Of a stretch of 64,000 bases of DNA, positions 32,373 to 44,357 are shown one piece after another; position 1 is the stretch's first letter, and the number at the start of each line of letters is the position of its first letter. The notes under the pieces were generated by a model. It saw only the letters and a program-made list of their open reading frames with translations. It had not been told where the DNA came from and did no database searches. Position numbers and translations under genes: made by a program. The DNA is from Ichthyophis bannanicus (taxonomy: Eukaryota; Chordata; Amphibia; Gymnophiona; Ichthyophiidae). The stretch spans positions 402,027,440 through 402,091,439 of the forward strand of contig CM066039.1 of the NCBI GenBank assembly GCA_033557465.1, written 5' to 3'.

Positions 32373-32974
32373 GTCAGTTCCAGGTTTTGTATTTGTTGAT
32401 GTTATTTAGCTTTTCCATCATTGACTTTTACAGATGTAGTCAATTAGATTTTTGTACAATCCACTGGGCAAAGTCCATGTATACAATTACCTCTAGGGTT
32501 GCTGGAAGAAAGTGTTTGAGATGAACTGATTGTTGGTCTTGCAGAATTGTATCAGTCTTTCTCCAGCTTTATCTGTTGCTAAGCACGTAGTTTCCAACCA
32601 CTTCACCTTCTTCTATGTTCCCAATATTTGTATTCCAGTTACCCATGACTACATCTTGTTTGCATGTTCTGTCGATTCCGGCTTGTATTTGTTCATAGAA
32701 CTGATCAACCTTTTCCTCCTCTGCAGCTCTTATTAGTCCATATATCTGAATAATAGTTGCGTTGATGGTCATGCCTTAGACGAATAGAAATGAAGCACTC
32801 ACTGATTGCATTGCATTTCAGTATATTTCTTCTTAATTATAAATGCAATACCATTTCTTCTTTGTCTTTCATTTCCTGCATAGTACACCATGAATCAAAC
32901 TCTTCAATGCTAGTCCATTTCAGTTTGCCGACACCCAACAAATCGAGTTGTAAACGTTCCGTTTCATTCTTGAC

Positions 32975-33042
32975 CACCTCCAGTTTCCCTTGGTTGATGC
33001 TTCATATGCACCTCCAGCTTCCCTTGGTTGATGCTTCTAATA
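32975..33042. repeat. 34-bp tandem duplication in the RTE 5' region
   Basis: Two adjacent units start CACCTCCAG at 32975 and 33009 and share CCCTTGGTTGATGCTTC. The other RTE copy has the unit once (near 24568-24600), so this is a local duplication. Confidence 0.8.
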
Positions 33043-33070
33043 TTTAAAACATCTTTGCAGCTTCTGATTC

Positions 33071-33348
33071 TACTACTACTAATCACTTGTATAGTACTAC
33101 ACGGCGCTGTACAGACACATGTAAGACACAGTCCCTGCTCATAAGAGTCTACAGTCTAGACAAGGCAGACAACACCACTGGGGACTAGGATATAGGGGAA
33201 CAGTAAGGCAACACAAAGGAAGGGGAACAGTAGACTGAGGGGATTGGGATCCAAAAGCAGCCTGAAAGTGGTGAGATTTTAGCTTTGATTCTTACAGGGT
33301 CAAAAATGGTGCATGGCATACTGACTCGGGTAGTTTGTTTCAGGCTTA
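33071..33348 (-). mobile_element. Unclassified LINE-like 3' fragment
   Basis: It starts CTACTACTACTAATCACTTG and contains CGGCGCTGTACAGACACATG and GACACAGTCCCTGCTCAT. It matches the insert at 8476-8640. The trinucleotide start would be a LINE tail if read on the minus strand. The coding portion is not recognised. Confidence 0.5.
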
Positions 33349-33879
33349 AAGTGTAGTTACTCACCTATAACAAAGGTGTTCTCCAGGGACAGCAAGAATC
33401 AGTCCTCACATAAGGGTGGCGTTGGTGCTGAAGGAGCCTGCATGGAAGCATTTCCCCAGCTTTCAAAAATAGCCTTTGGGAGATGCCACCACACATGCGT
33501 GATCCCCTTCCCGCCCAAGGGTGTCATCTTGCTCAGTCAGATGACATAGCTAGGATGATAGTAAAAATAAAACAAGGTAGGGAGGCAACTCCCAAGGGGG
33601 GAGGGAGGGTTGTGAGGATTGATTCTTGATGTCCCTGGAGAACACCTGTTACAGGTGAGTAACTATGCTTTCTCCAGGAATAAACAAGACATTAGTCCTC
33701 ACATATAGGATTCCCTAGCTCCAGGCTGCCAAGGATTGAACCAGCACAGCACTAATGGCGACCAAGTCAGATAGCCATGAGTTTCAGAAGGCGAGTCCCA
33801 ACTGAGAGACTCTGCAATAACCTTAGCAGCACCATCACTCCGGTAGCCTGAACACAGAAGGGTAGAAGGGCAGGGTTCC

Positions 33880-35360
33880 AGGGGTGACCAGGGAAATTAC
33901 AGACCGGTGAGCCTGACGTCAGTACCAGGGAAAATGGTAGAAGCCATCATAAAGAACAAAATTACACAGCATGTAGATAGTCATGGCCTAATGGGAGACA
34001 GCCAACATGGCTTTAGACAAGGAAGATCTTGTCTTACTAATCTGATCTGTTTTTTTGAAGGTGTGCATAAACAGGTAGACAAAGGTGAGTCAGTTGATAT
34101 AGTGTATCTGGACTTTCAGAAAGCTTTTGACAAGGTCCCCCATCAGAGACTTTTGGCGAAGCTAAAAAGTCATGGGATAGGAGGCAGTGTACTATTGTGG
34201 ATCGGGAACTGGTTAAAAGATAGAAAGCAGAGGGTAGGGCTAAATGGCCAATATTCCCAATGGAAAAAGGTGAATAGTGGAGTACCCCAGGGATCTGTAC
34301 TGGGTCCGCTACTTTTTGACATATTCATAAATGACCTGGAAAAGGGAATAACTAGTGAGGTAATCAAATTTGCAGATGACACAAAACTGTTTAAAGTTGT
34401 TAAAACCCAAGAGGATTGTGGAAAACTGCAGGAGGATCTGGATAAATTGGAAGACTGGGCATCCAAATGGCAGATGAAATTTAATGTGGACAAGTGCAAA
34501 GTTATGCACCTAGGAAAGAACAACCCACACTATAGTTACAAGATGCAAGGCTCCACATTAGAAACCACCACCCAGGAAAAAGATTTAGGAGTCATCGTGG
34601 ATAACATGTTAAAACCCTCCGCCCAGTGTGCAGCGGCGGCCAAGAAAGCAAATAGAATGCTAGGTATCATAAGGAAAGGGATGGAGAATAAAACAAAGGA
34701 TATTATAATGCCTCTGTATCGCTCCATGGTACGACCGCACCTTGAATATTGTGTGCAATTCTAGTCACCGTATCTTAAAAAGGACATAGAGTTATTAGAA
34801 AAAGTACAGAGAAGAGCCACCAAATTGGTGAAGGGGATGGAAGGCTACTCCTATGAAGAGAGGCTAAAAAGGTTAGGGCTCTTTAACCTAGAAAAGAGGC
34901 GGCTGAGGGGAGATATGATAGAGGTGTATAAATTAATGAATGGAGTGGAACGGATAAACGTGGATAAATTGTTTACACTATCAGAATATAGAAGGACTAG
35001 GGGGCATGTAATGAAGCTACAGGGTAAACTATTTAAGACAAATAGGAGAAAATATTTCTTCTCTCAACGTGTAATCAAACTCTGGAATCTGTTACCGGAG
35101 GATGTAGTAAGGGCTGTTAGTATAGCTGGGTTTAAAAAAGGTTTGGACAAGTTCCTGGAGGAAAGGTCCATAAACCACTATTAAAAAGGGACCCAGGATA
35201 TCAATGCTTGGCCTAGTACAAGCACTGCAGAACCTGTGTCTTTTGGGGAAACTGCTAGGTACGTATGACCTAGATTGGCCACTGTTGGAAACAGGATACT
35301 GGGCTTGATGGACCTCGGTCTGACCCAGTATGGCATTTCTTATGTTCTTATGTTCTTATG
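33880..35360 (+). mobile_element. CR1-B copy, 5' truncated, nearly intact
   Basis: It starts abruptly in the RT N-terminus within DIRS-A. It ends in the CR1-B 3' sequence followed by three TTCTTATG units (35335-35360). This is the best CR1-B copy in the window and serves as the reference for the others. Confidence 0.92.
33907..35184 (+). pseudogene. CR1-B reverse transcriptase with one premature stop
   Basis: RT motifs are in order: LTSVPGKMVEAIIKN, QHGFRQGRSCLTNL, YLDFQKAFDKVPH, GVPQGSVLGPLLFD, FADDTKL (FADD at 34369-34380) and KDLGVIVDNML. The post-RT domain follows (MVRPHLEYCVQF, then a TAG at 34762-34764, then [19 protein letters not shown] and [12 protein letters not shown]). The second part is in the same frame, so a single amber codon, probably from a tryptophan codon, is the only visible break over about 425 codons. 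The endonuclease is absent through 5' truncation. Confidence 0.93.
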
Positions 35361-35936
35361 CCTATACCCCGAAAAGATTACGGCGTACCACCTGGCCGAA
35401 GGCACTATCCCGATTGGACTCGCTCTCCAGGCAGCAGTGAGCTGCAAACATATGAATTGAAGACCATGTGGCGGCTTTGCAGATCTCAGTCACCAGCACT
35501 GAGCATAGGCTCACCACTGATGTGGCCATTGCTCTCACGTGATGCGCTGTGATCGATGGTCCAGGGAGAGCCCAGCTCGCTCATAGGCGAGGTCAATACA
35601 GTCTGCCACCCAAGTGGATAGAGTTTCCTTAGTCACAGGAAACAGTCTGCTGGGATCATAGGAAACGAAAAGCTGAGGAACTCTGCGATCGCCCTGGGTC
35701 TGCTGTAGATAAAAGGACAGGGCCCGTTTGCAGTCCAGTGTATGGAGTATCGTTTCCTCCTGACTAGTGTGAGGCTGTGGAAAAAAAGTGGGAAGGACCA
35801 CCTCCTGGTTGTGATGGAAAGGAGATACTATCTGCATTCACCCCAAATTCTTCACAAAGGTATCACCCTGTTCTTGTAGAATATTGTGTATGGTGGCTCT
35901 GCCACCAAGGCCTGAAGCTTGCTTACTCTGCAAGCG

Positions 35937-37346
35937 GATTTATTTATTTATTTAAATGGATTTCTATACCGCTTTCTCCTTGAATCGAAGTGGTTTACAA
36001 AACCACTAAAAAGGATTACAAAGAACGAAGAAAGGGAGGGGGCAGGCATGGAGCTATTGCAATGAATCTTATAGTGCAGTAGTTATAAGGGGCTCTTGCA
36101 ATATGAACTATGCACAAAATATCTGAAAACAGAACGAGAAATACAGTGCGTTTGATGGGAAGGGGCTATTTAGGGGAAGAGACGGACTGGAGCAGGTTGC
36201 GGGTGGGAAGAAGGGGACAGGGTGGATTCAAGAGGGCTTGAAAGGATGATGGCGGTGGGGGGGGGGGGGGGGGACGACATTTGAGAGGCAGAAGAGCTGT
36301 TTCCTGTGGTCCAAGTTCCGTGATATCTCCAAAGTGTTAGATATTGACTGTGGTTTTCAGCATCTTCTGAAAATCTTTGATGTCTGAAGTGTCTCTTAGG
36401 TGGTCTGGGAGTGAATTCCATATGGTAGAACTGCAAGGGATATACCTCTTCCAGAGATTGATTGACTGGCTTCGATGTATGCTCTGGGGGTTGTAATCAT
36501 TGCCGTGGTGCAACACCTCCTGGGTCTGGTGCTGGTGTCATTGGTGACTAGAGATTTCAGGCTCTTTGGTGAGAGGTTGTGTTTGATTTTAATGATGTTA
36601 AGTAGTATTTTGTATTTGATGCGGGAGGTAATAGGTAGCCAGTGTAGTTGGTTCAGGATAGGGGTGATGTGGTCGTACTTTGAAGATCCTGTTATAATCC
36701 AAGCAGCAGTGTTTTGTGCCATCTGCAGAGGGCGTAGTGATTGTATTGGTAGACCAAAGTATATGGGGTTGCAGTAGTCCCAGATGGGGGTGAGTATTGT
36801 TTGGCAAAGATTGCGAAAATGTTCTGGGCAGAGAAGGGGTTTGAGTTGTCTGATAACCCACATCTTAAGGTAAGCGTTTTTGGTGTTTTTGCTGATATGA
36901 AAATAGAGGTTTAGTTTGCTGTACAGAGTGACTCCCAGTATTTTACTTCATGTTTGATAGGTAATGTGGTGTTATTCAGATTTAGTGTCGTCAGGGGGAG
37001 GGAGTGTAAATCCAGAGTTTCTCATGATAATGAGTGCTTGTGTCTTTTTATAGTTTATCATTAAGTTGCTTAGGTTTAGCCAGCATGTCTTCTCTTGGAG
37101 GCAATCCGCAATTTCTGTGTAGTCCGGTTTGTCCAAGTTGATCAGACTGTAGATCATTACATCATCTGCATATATGGTGTAGTTGATCCTGTCTCTTTTG
37201 ATGATGGAGCAGATGGGTTGTATATATACATTGAAAAGGAGGGCGGAAAGGGAGGAACCTTGTGGCACGCCATGCCTTGCTGTGAATGATGAGGTGGTGT
37301 TGGAGCCATATTTAACCTGTAGCTGTCTGTTTGTAAGGTGGATGTG
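35937..37346 (-). mobile_element. L2-clade LINE fragment
   Basis: The 3' tail is ATTTATTTATTTAAATGGAT with the hairpin TATACCGCTTTC...GAAGTGGTTTACA at 35938-36000. On the minus strand a partial RT follows: GVPQGSSLSALLFN and YADDV (YADD at 37172-37161). After a frame break, the C-terminal domain has ITPILNQLHWLPITSRIKY. The 3' UTR holds a 17-G run at 36257-36273. It is 5' truncated within RT and inserted in the DIRS-A recombinase gene. Confidence 0.85.
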
Positions 37347-37462
37347 AGAGTTACCAGGAAGGCCACCTTCCATGAGAAATACCGCAGATGGCAAGTAGCT
37401 AGAGGCTCGAACGGCTGTCTAGTGAGCTGTCAGCACCACATTGAGGTCCCATTCTGAGGAGA

Positions 37463-37519
37463 AGGATGTCACCAGTGGCGTGTCCCAGGGATCTGTCCTT
37501 GATCCGATTCTTTTTAACA
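37463..37519 (+). mobile_element. Tiny CR1-A RT fragment
   Basis: It encodes DVTSGVSQGSVLDPILFN in the plus direction, close to the CR1-A RT box (DVTSGVPQGSVLSPILFN). It lies between DIRS-A and the CR1-B 3' end and looks like a cut remnant. Confidence 0.65.
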
Positions 37520-39405
37520 TAAGAACATAAGATATGCCATACTGGGTCAGACCAAGGTCCATCAAGCCCAGTATTCTGTTTCCAACAGTGGCCAATCTAG
37601 GTCATATGTAGCTAGCAGTTTCCCCAAGGGACACAGGTTCCACAATGCTTGTATTGGTTCAAGCATTGATATCCTCGATCCCTTCTTAATAATGGTTTAT
37701 GGACCTTTCCTCCAGGAACTTGTCCAAACCTTTTATAAACCCAGCTACACTAACAGCCTTTACTACATCCTCCGGTAACAAATTCCAGAGTTTGATTACA
37801 CGTTGAGTGAAAAAATATTTTCTTTTATTAGTACTGTATTAAATAGTTTACCCTGTAGCTTCATTGCATTTCCCCTAGTCTTTCTATATTATGATAAGGT
37901 AAACAATCGATCTACGTTTACCCGTTCCACTCCATTCATTAATTTATAGACTTCTATCATATCTCCCCTCAGCCATCTCTTTTCCAGGTTAAAGAGCCCT
38001 AACCTTTTTAGCCTTTCTTCACAAGAGTATCCTTCCATCCCCTTTACCATTTTGGTGGCTCTTCTCTGAACCTTTTCTAAAATCGCTATATCCTTTTTAA
38101 GATACGGCGACCAGAATTGCACACAATATTCACGGTGCGGTCTCACCATGGAACGATATAGAGGCATTATATCATCTTTTGTTTTATTTTCCATTCCTTT
38201 CCTTATCATACCTAGCATTCTATTTGCTCTCTTGGCCGCTGCTGCACACTGGGCCGAGGGTTTTAACATGGTATCCACAATGATGCCTAAATCTTTTTCC
38301 TGGGTGGTGGTCCTAATGTGGAAACTTGCATTGTGTAACCATAGTTTGGGTTGTTCTTCCCTAGGTGCATAACCTTGCACTTGTCCACATTAAATTTCAT
38401 CTGCCATTTTGATGCCCAGTCTTCCAATTTATCAAGATCCTCTTGCAATTTTTCACAATCCTCTTGGGTTTTAACAACTTTAAATAGTTTTGTGTCATCT
38501 GCAAATTTGATAACCTCACTCGTTATTCCACTTTCCAGGTCATTTATGAATATGTCAAAAAGCAGCGGACCCAGCACAGATCCCTGGGGTACACCACTAT
38601 TCACCTTTCTCCATTAGGAAAATTGGCCATTTAGCCCTACCCTCTGCTTTCTATCTTTTAACCAGTTCCTGATCCACAATAGTACACTGCCTCCTATCCC
38701 ATGACTCTTTAGTTTTGCCTAAAGTCTCTCATGAGGGACCTTGTCAAAGGCTTTCTGAAAGTACAGATACACAATATCAACCGACTCACCTTTGTCCACC
38801 TGATTATTCACTCCTTCAAAAAAACATAACAGATTAGTAAGACAAGATCTTCGTTGTCTAAAGCCATGTTGGCTGTCTCCCATTTATTTTATTTATTTAT
38901 TTATTTATTTCAATTTTTTATATACCGCGCTATTTACAATCAGCGCGGTTTACAGAGAACCAAAGACCAGAACAACAGGCTGCTCGGTATTACATAAAAC
39001 AGGAAAATAAATTTGGATAAGATAAACATGGATAATATGGGGGTAAAACTATATACATTGAACTATATACATAGAATATTAATCTGCTAATTCGATCACA
39101 TGAGAGAAGTAATTATGTAATATTATCAATAATGTTTGGAAAAGGCGGGAATTCTGTTAAGTTTGTGGTAAATATTAAGCACTTTATGTAGGGTAGTATT
39201 TGATGAATAGGTTATGTTTGAGGGCCTTTCTGAATTGGACTATGCCGGTTATGGCACGAATTTCAGGTGGTAGGGAGTTCCAATGTTTTGGGGCGCAAAA
39301 TATGAAGGCTCTGTTCGCTGTTGCTTGGCTACAGGTTGTTATGGCCTTCGGCATAATTAGGGTGTTTGTCGCTATTTTTCTTCTGGCTCTAGTTGTAGGT
39401 AGAAC

Positions 39406-40311
39406 TTATGTGAGATCAGTTAGAGAGTTTGCAGACAAACCATGTATGGCCTTGTATGTGAGAATTAGGGTTTTGAATATGATCCTGCCTTGTATCGGGA
39501 GCCAGTGAAGATATTTGAGAATTGGTGTCACGTGATCACTCCTGGATGCTCCTTGTAGAACCCTTGCAGCAGTGTTCATGGCAAGTTGAAGAGAACTTAG
39601 GGTGGATTGTGGGAGACCTTGTAGAATTGAATTGGCGAAATCGAAATGTGGTAGGATAAGTGCTTGGAAGATGGTTCTAAAATCGTCTGGGTCCAGTAAT
39701 GAGCGTAGATGCCTGAGTGTGCGTATCTTGAAGTACACAGCCTTTGTTATATTGTTAACGTGTGATTTCATATTGAGACGGTGGTCCAGCGTGACTCCAA
39801 GGTATCTTATTGCTTCCTTGGTGGATAGATCAGCTCCTTTGACACTTATTTGTGCTGGTGGAATGAAGTTAGGGTCTCTTGTAACAAAGAGAACCTCAGT
39901 TTTCTTATGTTGGATGCGGAGGTTCTGTGAGAGGAGCCAATCTGATACGGCATTGAAGCAATTTATTATGGGCAGTAGATCTAATTGCATTGTCGAAAAT
40001 GGCATATAAAGTAGGATGTCATCTGCATATATCATACCTTTCACGTTGAAAGATCTGACGATATTGCAGATGGGCTGCATGTAGATGTTAAACATGAGAG
40101 ATGAAAGAGATGACCCTTGCGGTACTCCTTGTTTTTGGTGGAAAAGATTTGATTCTCCTGTTGCAGATTTTACATATTGCATTCTGGTGTCCAGGTACGA
40201 TTTGTACCATTCCAGCGCTGAACTACCGATGCCTTTTTCCTTCAATCGTGTAATGAGTATCTCGTGATTTACCGAATCAAACGCTGCTGCTATATCTAAG
40301 AAGATTAGCAC
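39406..40311 (-). pseudogene. L2 reverse transcriptase and C-terminal domain
   Basis: A 301-codon open stretch carries LDIAAAFDSVNHEIL, GVPQGSSLSSLMFN, YADDI (YADD at 40029-40018), YLGVTLDHRLNM and HVTPILKYLHWLPIQGRI. It is separated from the upstream part (40600-41688) by a frame break near 40320-40600, so ORF2 as a whole is broken. Confidence 0.88.
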
Positions 40312-40599
40312 GACGCCTTGGCGGATGTTGTCTATACTGGTGAGTATGTTATTGAGGAGGGTGGTGAGGAGTGTTTCAACTCCATGATGTTCTCTGAAGC
40401 CATGTTGAAAGTAGTCGAGAGGAGCTGTGGAGTCTATGTGGTCTTGAATTTGGCGTTGAACCTCTTTTTCAAAAATTTTTGCTAGGAGGGGAATGCTAGC
40501 GATAGGCCTGTATGAGTCAGCCCTTTTAGGGTCTAATTTGGAATTTTTTAATAATGGTCTGATGGATGTGAGCTTTAGAGCAGATGGGAATGATCCAGT

Positions 40600-41848
40600 T
40601 CAGAATGAGAGGTTAATGATTCTTGCAATGAATGGGCTGAATACACTTCTAAGGTCCTTTATCCAGAAGGCTGGGCAAGGATCGGTTTGAGCGGTGGAGG
40701 TATTGAGTGAGGAGATTGTGTCTTCAATTTGTTTAGCTGAGGGTGCAGAAAGTGAAGATAAGGTGTTTTGGCAAGTTGATTCTTGAATAACTGTATTCTG
40801 TAGCTCATCCGTCTGTAGGAGTTTAGATTCCAAGTAATCAGCAAATTCTTGTGGGTGAATATCACATTTTTGTTCTGAAGATGGTTCATTAGATAATGAT
40901 TTTACTAGGTTGAACAAATCACGGGGTTTGTTTAGTGATCTTTTGAGCATCTCTGTGTGATACTGCTTCCTTTTGTTTGTGATTGCTTCACGGTGAGTTG
41001 CTAAATAGAGATTGCAGGCTGTACGATCATCAACGGCCAGTGATCGGCGCCAGCGTTTTTCGAGTCTTCTGAGGTGCATAAGAGAAGATCGCAGATCGGG
41101 AGAGAACCATGGAGCCGAGGGTCTTTTCCTTGATGTGTTTTTGTGTGGTAGCATAGCAATGGTATTGAGGCTGTTATTCCAGGCTTCAATTGCTTCTTCA
41201 AGGTTGAGTGTTGTATTGTTGAGGAGTGGTTGGGTATTTGTAATTATGACATCCTTATTGAAGGGCCGAAAGCCTCTTGATGGGGCTCTTAGTGTGTTGT
41301 CAAGGTTTCTGTTGTTTAAGGAATGAGTGTTGTCCAAAGGAATTTGTAGGATTATTAGTTTATGGTCTGACCATGGTACATCATTGATAGATTTTATAAT
41401 GTTGTTGTTTTCTGCAGAAGCCGATTGTGGCGCGAAGACCATGTCAAGGATGTTTCCTTTAATGTGAGTGGGCTCCAAGATTAGTTGTTGATATCCAAGA
41501 GTTTCGATGGCATTGAGGAATGCAGAGGACTGATGTTGCTGTAGTGATGGGAGATTGAGATCCCCCATTATCCAGTTTGGAGTGTTAATGTTGCTGGTAT
41601 TGGCAGCAATGTCTAATATGGTGGGCAGGTTGTCCGGGGAGCTTGAGGGGGTTCTGTAAATCAGGTTGATGGAGCATTGCTTGTTCATTATGGTGATTAT
41701 TTCCAGATTGTCTGAGCTGTAGGAGTTAGTTGTATTGAAAAGGAGTTCAGACTTGGTGAGAATGAGTGCTCCTCCTCCCTTCTTATTCTCTCTGTGAGTT
41801 GTGTGTATGGAAAAATTTGGTGGAATGAGTTGGTTAATAAGGACATTA
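40600..41848 (-). pseudogene. L2 endonuclease and linker
   Basis: Motifs on the minus strand: INLIYRTPSSSPDN, WIMGDLNLPSL (metal-binding Asp and Asn), EPTHIKGNILDMVF and the SDH box VPWSDHKLIILQ. A charged linker (RPSAPWFSPDLRSSL) leads to the RT start (DPCPAFWIKDL). The frame is open for 362 codons from 41688, and similar sequence continues to 41848 in another frame. Confidence 0.87.
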
Positions 41849-42000
41849 GGTCATGACTATCTACATGCTGAGTAATTTTATTCTTTATGATGGTTTCTAC
41901 CATTTTTCCCGGTACTGATGTCAGGCTCACCAGTCTGTAGTTTCCCGGATCACCCCTGGAACCCTTTTTAAAAATTGGTGTTACATTGGCGATCCTCCAA

Positions 42001-42069
42001 TTTATTTATTTATTTATTTACATTCTCTTATATACCGCGCTATTCTGCATCAGTGCGGTTTATATTGAA
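42001..42069 (-). mobile_element. L2-type tail fragment
   Basis: This is a 69-bp insert: TTTATTTATTTATTTATTTA, then TATACCGCGCTATTCTGCAT and CAGTGCGGTTTATATTGAAA. The linker of CR1-B continues on each side. It is nearly the same as the tail of the SINE at 10197-10265. Confidence 0.8.
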
Positions 42070-43475
42070 ATCTTCAGGTATTAGAGATGATTTTAATGAT
42101 AGTTCACAGATTACTAATAGCAGGTCTGCAATCTCGTATTTCAGTTCTTTCAACACCCTTGGATGTATACCATCCAGCCCAGGTGATTTGCTACTCTTCA
42201 GCTTATCTAATAGTTGTAATACATCTTCCCGATGTATCAATATTTTCTTCAAATCTTCCGCACCTTTAAATACCACTTCAGTCATGGGTAACATCCCTAC
42301 ATCTTCCTCAGTAAAGACTGAAGCAAAGAATTCATTCAGTCTCTCTGCTATCGCCTTGTCGCCTCTTAGTTCTCCTTTAACCCCTTTATCATCTAATGGA
42401 CCAACTGACTCTCTCACAGGTTTTTTGCTACGAATGTACTTGAAAAGGTCTTTACTTCGCGTTTTTGCTTCCGCAGCAAGCTTCTTCTCAAATTCTCCCT
42501 TTGCCTGCCTTATCAATGCCTTGCATTTGACTTGCCAGTGCTTGTGCTGTTTCCAGGTTTCGTCGTTTGGCTCTTTTTCCATTTCCTGAAAGATGCTTTT
42601 TTGGCAACAGCCTCTCTGACCTCACCTTTAAACCATGCTGGCAGTTTTTTGGACTTCCTTCCACTTTTCTTAAAGCGTGGAATACAGCTGGTCTGGGCTT
42701 CCAAGATAGTATTTTTCAACAACAGCCAAGCCTGATGTACGTCTTTAACCTTTGCAACTGCTCCTTTTAGTTTTTTCTTAACTGTTTTCCTCATTTTATC
42801 ATAGTCTCCCTTTGGAAAGTTAAAAGGTAGTACTGTGGATTTCCTTACTATCCCTCCTCCACTAATTAAATCAAAGGCAATCATGCTATGATCACTATTG
42901 CCAAGTGGCCCCAACAACCTTATCTCTTGCACTAGATCTGGTGTTCCACTAAGGATTAGGTCTAATATGGCTTCCCCTCTGGTCGGTTCATGAACCAGCT
43001 GCTCCAAGAAGCAGTCATTTATTTCTTTGTTAGTGATATAGCGGAAGGGCTGTCGGGTAAGGTTTGCCTCTTGGTGGATGATACCAAAATCTGCAATAGA
43101 GTAGACACCCAGGAAGGTGTAGATAACATGAGGAGGGATCTAGCTAAGCTTAAAGAATGGTCTAGAATTTGGAAGATCGATTGTTTACCTTATCAGAATA
43201 TAGAAAGACTAGGGGACATGCAATGAAGCTACAGGGTAAACTATTTAAGACTAATAAAAGAAGATATTTTTTCACTCAACGTGTAATCAAACTATGGAAT
43301 TTGTTATCAGAGGATGTAGTAAAAGGCTGTTAGTGTAGCTGGGTTTAAAAAAGGTTTGGACAAGTTCCTGGAGGAAAGGTCCATCAACCATTATTAAGAA
43401 GGGACCCAGGATATCAATGCTTGAACCAATACAAGCATTGTGGAACCTGTGTCCCTTGGGGAAACTGCTAGGTAC

Positions 43476-44357
43476 TGTGGTGAGGAAACCACTGCTGAAC
43501 CTAGAAATACACAGGAAAATGAGTCCTGTCACTTTAAGGCAGAATGTATCAAGGGTTTCCCTAGTAACCAAGAGTCTGTGACTCAGAGAATAGTCATCCC
43601 TAAGCCCCGCCCACAGCAGCACGTCAGGGAGAAGCTTGACCCTAGTCACATGTGCTGGGAGCAAGGTGTGGCTCAGGAGGAAGGAAAGTTTAAAAAGCTG
43701 ATATGCAGTAACACAGATAGAGGAATGAGAAGTGGTAAGAAGGTGCCACTCTTGAGACGGAGAAGCAGCAAGGGAAGAGAAGGACAAGGAGAAAGACAAG
43801 GAGCATGGAGAGCAAGTGAGAGAGTGCTTGCAGAGCATGAAAGGCAGAGTGTAAGAAACACTGGAAGCCGAAGAGAGAAGCTTGATGAGAGATTGCCAAG
43901 CACAGCTGAGGAAGCAAGGAACGAGAGGCTGGTGCAAGCAAACGAAGGTGCTGCAGCTGAGAGACAGCGTGACTGGCTTGCAGAGCAGAGAGAGTTTCTA
44001 AATACCTCAGAATCAAGGCAAGTGTGTCCTTCTCAATTCCTAGACAAGAAATGCCCACGAGAATTAGCTATAGAAGGGAAAGCTAATTCTAGTTATAGAC
44101 AAAGTACCAGGATAAAGGGAGAAAGTTTATCCAAGCACCGAGTAGCTCACTTAACAGAAGAGCTACTGCAAAAGCAGGCTCTACTTAAGAAGTTAAATGA
44201 ATTAATAGAGAAAGAAAATAGCCAGCTCTCTGTTCAGATACCTTTTGATGTAAGTGAGAGAGATAGTGTAGAGGAAATGGACATAACAAGTGTGCAGAAC
44301 AGTACCATGGATTTACAATGTGCTATATGTCAGGTCTCTGATGTGGAAGAGTCCTAG
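43476..44357 (+). CDS. Long open frame inside the LTR
   Basis: About 293 codons are open from the LTR start to the TAG at 44355-44357. The first plausible internal start is uncertain. The frame simply continues upstream into the flanking CR1. The protein is hydrophilic. Arg/Glu-rich helices in the middle are likely coiled coils (SKGREGQGERQGAWRASERV, AEEARNERLVQANEGAAAER). A leucine-rich helix follows (LTEELLQKQALLKKLNELIE), then a Cys pair near the end (LQCAICQV). I recognise no family. It could be a fragment of a gag-like protein, an LTR-encoded accessory protein, or a chance frame. The shared C-terminus with the other copy argues for real coding. Confidence 0.55.
   Translation, partial: CGEETTAEPRNTQENESCHFKAECIKGFPSNQESVTQRIVIPKPRPQQHVREKLDPSHMCWEQGVAQEEGKFKKLICSNTDRGMRSGKKVPLLRRRSSKGREGQGERQGAWRASERVLAEHERQSVRNTGSRREKLDERLPSTAEEARNERLVQANEGAAAERQRDWLAEQREFLNTSESRQVCPSQFLDKKCPRELAIEGKANSSYRQSTRIKGESLSKHRVAHLTEELLQKQALLKKLNELIEKENSQLSVQIPFDVSERDSVEEMDITSVQNSTMDLQCAICQVSDVEES

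Larger units (their letters stand above)
29714..33075 (-). mobile_element. Decayed RTE copy with three inserts
   Basis: RTE sequence related to 21790-24796 is readable at 29714-29790, 30310-30553, 30922-31984 and 32373-33075. Motifs on the minus strand include IPEHLIVLVHNLYID, KALSKNKALGIDSI, LKDAQGSMLNDAEKIKKK and, in the endonuclease, MGNWNTNIGN and a NDLLGV-like block. It is much more diverged than the first RTE copy, with many frame breaks. Inserts are an unclassified block (29790-30310), a hAT MITE (30562-30913) and an L2 end (31985-32372). Confidence 0.82.
33349..37462 (-). mobile_element. DIRS-A 3' portion split by a CR1-B and an L2
   Basis: The left terminal repeat is at 33355-33545. 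The internal complementary region is near 33645-33720 (CACCTGTTACAGGTGAGTAA, then TTTCTCCAGGAATAAACAAG). Tyrosine-recombinase sequence is at 33725-33879, 35361-35936 and 37347-37462. The last two pieces align end to end with 55610-55985 of the full-length copy, which shows that the CR1-B (33880-35360) and L2 (35937-37346) came later. The element is 5' truncated. The recombinase frame at 35837-35535 (FHHNQEVVLPTFFPQPH, CKRALSFYLQQTQGD) is partly open. Confidence 0.82.
38884..41848 (-). mobile_element. L2-clade LINE, about 3 kb, inside CR1-B
   Basis: The tail TTATTTATTTATTTATTTCA and hairpin TATACCGCGC...GCGCGGTTTACA lie at 38884-38955. A 3' UTR follows, then coding to the 5' break at 41848. 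CR1-B sequence resumes precisely on both sides. This copy keeps most of the endonuclease, so it is longer than the other L2 copies here. Confidence 0.9.
37520..43022 (-). mobile_element. CR1-B copy split by a 3-kb L2 and an L2 tail
   Basis: On the minus strand the 3' end is at 37520 (reverse complement of the TTCTTATG tail). Post-RT and RT lie at 37850-38880: QCAAAAKRANRMLGMIRKGM, FADDTKL at about 38488. After the L2 insert, the RT N-terminus and linker lie at 41849-42582. The endonuclease C-terminus (LVHEPTRGEAILDL, GNSDHSMIAFDL) lies at 42513-43007. A short L2 tail interrupts the linker at 42001-42069. The copy is 5' truncated within the endonuclease. Several stops and frameshifts are present, but long open stretches remain (163, 180 and 164 codons). 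Confidence 0.88.

Noticed and set aside
36257..36273. 17-G run considered as a regulatory G-quadruplex
   Set aside because: It is a simple homopolymer inside an L2 3' UTR, probably slippage, with no sign of function.
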